Source of the DNA: JAWXBG01 sp044375415
GTDB taxonomy: Bacteria > Bacteroidota > Bacteroidia > Flavobacteriales_D > Sanyastnellaceae
NCBI GenBank assembly: GCA_044375415.1
Contig: JBILMS010000059.1
Span: 1 to 19,421 of the forward strand
Direction: 5' to 3'
Length of the DNA stretch: 19,421 bases
This document shows, piece by piece, positions 15,325 to 19,421 of this stretch (positions are counted from its first letter, which is position 1; each line of letters opens with the position of its first letter). A model generated the notes under the pieces. That model was not told where the DNA came from and made no database searches. It saw nothing but the letters and a program-made list of their open reading frames with translations. Made by a program: the position numbers and the translations under genes.

Positions 15325-15900
15325 ATGAGCGAAAAGTATAAGATATTCGATTCCGACTGGATTTACTTTGTCACTATCACTACAGTCAGATGGATTGATG
15401 TTTTTACACGTCCCATATACCGGGATATAATTATTGATAGTTTGAATTTTTGTATTCGAACGAAGGGTTTACGAATTCATGGTTGGGTTCTTATGACGAA
15501 TCATCTTCATATGATCATACACAGTGATGATAAACCCATTGAATTTATAATGCGAGATTTTAAAAGACATACGTCTAAAGCGCTTTATGAATGCATTAAG
15601 TCCAATTCCATGGAAAGCAGGGATTGGATGAGTTATTTGATGGATAGAGCAGGTAAGTATAATTCGATGAATAATAATCATCAATTCTGGCAGAACGGCT
15701 ATCATCCCGTTCATATGTGTAATGAGGATTTGTTATTGCAGAGGATGAATTATGTGCACCTGAATCCTGTTAGAGCCGGATTTGTAGATTTTCCGCACCA
15801 ATGGAAGTATAGTAGCGCCCAAGATTATATGGGTACAAAGGGTCTCATAGAACTAGAACCTTTATATCCAATTTCGGTCGGTAAAGGAATGATTCTTTGA
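15325..15900 (+). CDS. REP-associated tyrosine transposase (RAYT), Y1/HUH family
   Basis: 191 residues, the usual size of RAYT/TnpA-REP proteins, which are single-copy relatives of IS200/IS605 transposases that nick and join single-stranded REP hairpins. The HUH motif is MTNHLHMII (H60, H62). The conserved C-terminal block NYVHLNPVRAGFV (142-154) contains Y143, a candidate catalytic tyrosine; other tyrosines (Y104, Y112, Y126) cannot be excluded. FWQNGYHPVHM (121-131) and WKYSSAQDY (160-168) are typical of the family. The gene is intact. The A-rich leader before ATG 15325 has no Shine-Dalgarno. REP-like modules lie on both sides, in direct and inverted orientation, as expected for its substrate. 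No second (TnpB) gene is present. Confidence 0.92.
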   Translation: MSEKYKIFDSDWIYFVTITTVRWIDVFTRPIYRDIIIDSLNFCIRTKGLRIHGWVLMTNHLHMIIHSDDKPIEFIMRDFKRHTSKALYECIKSNSMESRDWMSYLMDRAGKYNSMNNNHQFWQNGYHPVHMCNEDLLLQRMNYVHLNPVRAGFVDFPHQWKYSSAQDYMGTKGLIELEPLYPISVGKGMIL

Positions 15901-15910
15901 ACTGTCCCCT

Positions 15911-16090
15911 CTGGCGCGGGCATTTGCTCCCTGGCGCGGGCATTTGCCCGTGCCTAAACTTGCCAAGGCATCTGCCTACCCTTGCCCGGCATTTGCCGAT
16001 ATTACTAAATGTGAACTTTACCTATCAATTACGTTCACCATTCGGGCAAAAGCCCTACCAAGTATCCGCACGGGCAGATGCCCGCGCGAG
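15911..16090. repeat. REP-like modules, 3' side of the RAYT gene, including an inverted copy
   Basis: A truncated hairpin-1 half (15913-15927) is followed by a full direct module: hairpin 1 GGCGCGGGCATTTGCCCGTG (15933-15954 including its last CC), linker TAAACTTG, hairpin 2 AGGCATCTGCCT (15966-15977), and a third hairpin CGGCATTTGCCG (15987-15998). At 16040-16087 an inverted module appears: read on the minus strand it gives hairpin 1 (16087-16068), linker ATACTTG, and a G/C-changed hairpin 2, GGGC-loop-GCCC (16055-16044). The inverted copy ends about 13 bp before the stop of the minus-strand neighbour. Confidence 0.85.
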
Positions 16091-16100
16091 AAGCAAGAAA

Positions 16101-19100
16101 CTACCTCACCACATTCACGTGCCCCACAAGTTCTTTTCTTCGATCAATGCTATCGAAAGAAATGATCCATACATAGCTGTCGTTCTGAACGTAGTAGCCG
16201 TTGATTCCGCCGTCCCATGCTTCTTCGATGTCGAAAGATTCAAATACTTCAAATCCCCAACGATCGAAAATTTGTAAATGAAATCCTTTGATATTATCGC
16301 CATAAGCTCGGAAATAATCATTGATTCCATCGCCATTTGCAGTGATGGTATTTGGAACATAAATCGGAAAATATAATTCAACCCAAACGGAATCGGTATT
16401 TGAACAACCATTGTGATCAGTAACCGTGAGGTAATACCACGAACTGCTTTCAGGTGTTGCAACCGGATAAGGACAATCGGTGCATGTCAAACCATCCGAT
16501 GGCCACCAATTATATTCCAGGCCAAAGGAATTTCCAAATAGCTGACCGGTATCTGTATAGTCGATGTGTTGATCAGGTCCGGCGCTAACAGGAGGTAGAG
16601 GTAGTACATATACCCACACAGAATTGGCTGCACCACAACCATTTTCGTCAATACCAACCACTGTAAACTCCATGCTCTCCGGAGGGCTGAGCATCGTGCT
16701 CGCAGCATTTGGTGGATACGCGTAAGCAGCAGGTTGCCAATTATATTCCTCAGCACCTTCAGCCCAAGCACCTACGAATTGACCGGCACAAATAGTACCA
16801 CCACCGTATGCGCTTACTGCCGGATAAACCACATTCACCGTTACCTCATCGGTTCCGGTACCACAAGAATTTGTAACGGTAACGTAATACGTTGTGGTGT
16901 CAGTTGGAGTGGCAAATGGACTTTGAACAAAGGGATTACTCAATGTTTCGGTAGGTGACCATGACCATTCAAAACCACTGACAGCATTGAGTTGCACGCT
17001 GTTTCCCAAACACATGTTTACTTCTTCATAAACAGTGCCTCCGGGAATATTTGTCTCCACTGTAATGGTAACTTGTTCAAACACTTCACAACCTTCGGAG
17101 GTCACGATGCTCACCGTGTAAGTTGTTGTTTCATCCGGTGTAACAGTAGGATTAGGTATAAGTGGATTGTTTACCGTTTCTTCGGGAACCCAAGAATAGG
17201 TCACTCCACCACTTGCCTCCAATTGAACACTTTCGCCAATACAAATCGTTTCCGGATCGCTGACCGAAGATTCCGGAACGTATATTTCTACGACAACTTC
17301 TACCGTATCCGTTTCACATTCGTTGAAATCGATTAGGTAATAGGTTGTAGTCTCTTGAGGATTGACAAATGGATTGGAAATAGTTGGATCATCGAGCGTT
17401 GGATCATCTAACCAAAATAGATTGCTCGAACCGGTAGCATTCAGTTGTGTTTGTTGACCAGCACAGATAGGTTCAACAGGTTCGGCGCTTGGATCAACAC
17501 CCGGGAGAACTTCGATTGTAATACTTGTAGTGTCCGGAAGTAAACAACCCAAATCATCTGTTGCAATCAAAGTGATGGTATAAAAACCTTCTTCATCGTA
17601 AATATGTTCCGGTTCGAATTCGGTGCTAGTTTGATCATCACCAAAATACCAAATGAATGTATTAGCTCCAACGCTTTCGTTTATAAAAACGGCGGCTTGA
17701 CTTTCGCATACCTGTGGTGGACCATCAATTTGAAGTTGAGCTTGAACGGTGCCTAGGTTAAATCGAAATACAGCAAGATTACAACCAAAGCTATCATTTG
17801 TATCACTCCATGCTCCCGGAGAAGTAGGCCAATCGCTGTTTGCCTGACATCCGGCACAGACGGCTTGATAGACCGAACCATTTTTATTAAAGCGCGATGT
17901 ACCTCCATCTACGTGTTCATTGCTTGTTGATCCACCCATGTAGGTGGCATACACTAGTTCAGTAGCATTCGGTGAAAGCACACATAAGTAAAAATCGCTT
18001 CCATCGGTATCCGGTTGAGAAGCATCTGCCGAAACGGGCAAACCAAATGTTGTACTAAGAGAGGCATAACAGTCATAGACTACTTGACAATACGCATTCG
18101 TTTCACCGCCCCAGCCACTGATATAAATTTGTTCGCAATCACTTACCAGAAATGCGGTCGGTGATATATCAACGTTTCCGCTTCCGGTTCCAACGGTTGT
18201 GTTCCAAGTAAGAGAAGTGAGGCTTGTATTGTACTTTCGAATAAACTGTCCGCTATTCGCTTGCCCGTATAGACCGGCCGTAATGGGCATATCACCATCC
18301 GTCTGACCAAAAGCGTATATGTTATTCGATTGATCAATTTGAATAAAATAGACCTGATCATATCCGTTTGTCCCTACAAATGTTCCATTCTGTAAACTGA
18401 AGGTGGAGGGGTCCAGTTTTAGAATGAATCCATCTACATCTCCATTGTGGCTCGTGTCATGACCTAGATCGCAGTGAGGAAAATTTCCGCTTCTTGTACC
18501 ACCGGCTAAAATGATTGTTCCACTTTCACTGAATTCGATGGCGTAACAAGCGTCATCTGCCGCTCCACCAAAATAGGAACTCCATAGAAGATTGCTGAGA
18601 TTTGGGTTTAATTTAAACACAACACCATCGAAGCCACCGCCACCAAACGATGATTGAGGGCTGTTTCCCGCCATCGGAAAATCGCCGCGAGTGGTAGAGG
18701 CGACAAAGACGTTGTCGTTTTCATCTACATTCACTTCACCGCGAAAAGCATCGCCATAATTATAAAAGAGTTTATCTCCGTAATTGAGTCCGTCAATTTC
18801 ATTACCACCAACATAAGTACTTGCGACCATGGCACCCGATGAATTGAACTTAGTAATTATAAAATCAGTTCCATCGGGATGACCGCTAACAAAAAATCCG
18901 GACATTACAAGCGGAGGACCACCTACAAAATTGGGTTGATAGGATCCGGCAGTGGTGGGGAAATCGTTGCTTCCCGTTACGCCCATCAATATGAAATTAT
19001 CTTGGCTATCCGCTATCACACTATGGGGTGTTTCTTGCACACTTCCGCCGAGGTAAGTGCTATAGAGAAGTTGTGAGCCGTCGTTTGAAAATTTGGATAA

Positions 19101-19421
19101 TGCAATATCCATGTAGTTGTTGATGGCAGTATTAAAATCACTTTCCCAAGCTCCAGAGGTAACAGGATATCCTTGTTGAAATACGGCTGCACCGGCAATC
19201 AAATTGTTCTCGCTATCATCACAAGCCGTAAACCCGAAGTTGCTGGCAGGTGAGCCGATGTAGGTAGAGAAAGCCAGTTCCGGATCGATAACCACGGCAT
19301 AATCGGGATTGTAAAACCCTAATTCAAAATGTACATGTTGACCTTGCAAAACGTAGTTGCATGTTACTTCATGAATAATTCCGTTGATAGTTTGAAATGC
19401 AAAGGGAGCTTTTTCGATTAC
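16101..19421 (-). CDS. DUF7948/SBBP beta-propeller surface protein with PKD, Ig-like and CHU_C domains, 5' end beyond window
   Basis: Open from the window edge to TAG at 16101; 1106 residues are visible and the start is missing. The first 50 or so (FAFQTINGIIHEV, then YVL and VIDPEL.FSTYIGS) match the end of the DUF7948 module that precedes SBBP repeats. Beta-propeller (SBBP) repeats follow to about residue 555 (LLYSTYLGGS, MVASTYVGG, LLWSSYFGG, LVYATYMGGS, with DFPTT-type turns). Next come one PKD domain (about 565-637, WYFGDDQTS) and five Ig-like repeats (about 640-1015; 'C.G..VQL.A.G..Y.W.P ... TTTY.V' pattern). The last 90 residues are a CHU_C gliding-associated domain (VPNTITANGDGINDYF, LQIFDRWG, WDGGINGYYV), a T9SS type B sorting signal. 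A secreted or cell-surface role is inferred; no catalytic domain was seen. Confidence 0.93.
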   Translation of the reverse strand, partial: VIEKAPFAFQTINGIIHEVTCNYVLQGQHVHFELGFYNPDYAVVIDPELAFSTYIGSPASNFGFTACDDSENNLIAGAAVFQQGYPVTSGAWESDFNTAINNYMDIALSKFSNDGSQLLYSTYLGGSVQETPHSVIADSQDNFILMGVTGSNDFPTTAGSYQPNFVGGPPLVMSGFFVSGHPDGTDFIITKFNSSGAMVASTYVGGNEIDGLNYGDKLFYNYGDAFRGEVNVDENDNVFVASTTRGDFPMAGNSPQSSFGGGGFDGVVFKLNPNLSNLLWSSYFGGAADDACYAIEFSESGTIILAGGTRSGNFPHCDLGHDTSHNGDVDGFILKLDPSTFSLQNGTFVGTNGYDQVYFIQIDQSNNIYAFGQTDGDMPITAGLYGQANSGQFIRKYNTSLTSLTWNTTVGTGSGNVDISPTAFLVSDCEQIYISGWGGETNAYCQVVYDCYASLSTTFGLPVSADASQPDTDGSDFYLCVLSPNATELVYATYMGGSTSNEHVDGGTSRFNKNGSVYQAVCAGCQANSDWPTSPGAWSDTNDSFGCNLAVFRFNLGTVQAQLQIDGPPQVCESQAAVFINESVGANTFIWYFGDDQTSTEFEPEHIYDEEGFYTITLIATDDLGCLLPDTTSITIEVLPGVDPSAEPVEPICAGQQTQLNATGSSNLFWLDDPTLDDPTISNPFVNPQETTTYYLIDFNECETDTVEVVVEIYVPESSVSDPETICIGESVQLEASGGVTYSWVPEETVNNPLIPNPTVTPDETTTYTVSIVTSEGCEVFEQVTITVETNIPGGTVYEEVNMCLGNSVQLNAVSGFEWSWSPTETLSNPFVQSPFATPTDTTTYYVTVTNSCGTGTDEVTVNVVYPAVSAYGGGTICAGQFVGAWAEGAEEYNWQPAAYAYPPNAASTMLSPPESMEFTVVGIDENGCGAANSVWVYVLPLPPVSAGPDQHIDYTDTGQLFGNSFGLEYNWWPSDGLTCTDCPYPVATPESSSWYYLTVTDHNGCSNTDSVWVELYFPIYVPNTITANGDGINDYFRAYGDNIKGFHLQIFDRWGFEVFESFDIEEAWDGGINGYYVQNDSYVWIISFDSIDRRKELVGHVNVVR

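Noticed and set aside
15897..16277. 126-codon plus-strand open frame after the RAYT gene
   Set aside because: It is made of translated REP hairpins and then runs antisense into the CHU_C protein.

Overview
The window looks like a chromosomal segment from a member of Bacteroidota, most likely Flavobacteriales. The signs are several large exported proteins with type IX secretion (T9SS) sorting tails (a YPNP-type A tail and a CHU_C/type B tail), multi-PKD and SprB-like repeats, Bacteroidota-type housekeeping proteins, a TTG-N19-TAnnTTTG promoter, and almost no Shine-Dalgarno sequences. No rRNA, tRNA, CRISPR array or phage genes were seen. Both window edges cut through large surface-protein genes.

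Layout: 1-2774 (minus) is a partial multi-PKD secreted protein. 2976-4915 (plus) is a tight ruvB-queG pair. 4975-5166 (minus) is a 63-residue protein with a textbook terminator. 5439-6509 (plus) is trhO. 6488-7101 is gene-free and holds two unrelated repeat families: a head-to-tail hairpin repeat that overlaps the last codons of trhO, and a nested inverted repeat of about 165 bp. 7187-8476 (pepP-like) and 8774-10960 (ptrB-like lipoprotein) are two minus-strand peptidases separated by a 15-unit, 17-bp tandem array. 11167-15099 (plus) is a pair of paralogous T9SS-exported proteins, stop codon abutting start codon, behind a good Bacteroidota promoter. 15103-16090 is a REP/RAYT locus: an HUH (Y1) transposase-like gene flanked on both sides by two-hairpin REP modules. 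16101-19421 (minus) is the 3' part of a DUF7948/SBBP beta-propeller, PKD, Ig-like, CHU_C surface protein.

Functional themes: (1) DNA and tRNA maintenance: RuvB resolves Holliday junctions, while QueG and TrhO both modify the tRNA wobble position. (2) Peptide breakdown: oligopeptidase B and a Xaa-Pro aminopeptidase could act one after the other. (3) Cell-surface or secreted adhesin-like proteins, which take up more than half of the window. (4) Repeats: four different small-repeat families fill most of the longer gaps. The most system-like element is the REP/RAYT locus. The 17-bp array and the trhO-overlapping hairpin repeat are the least explained structures.
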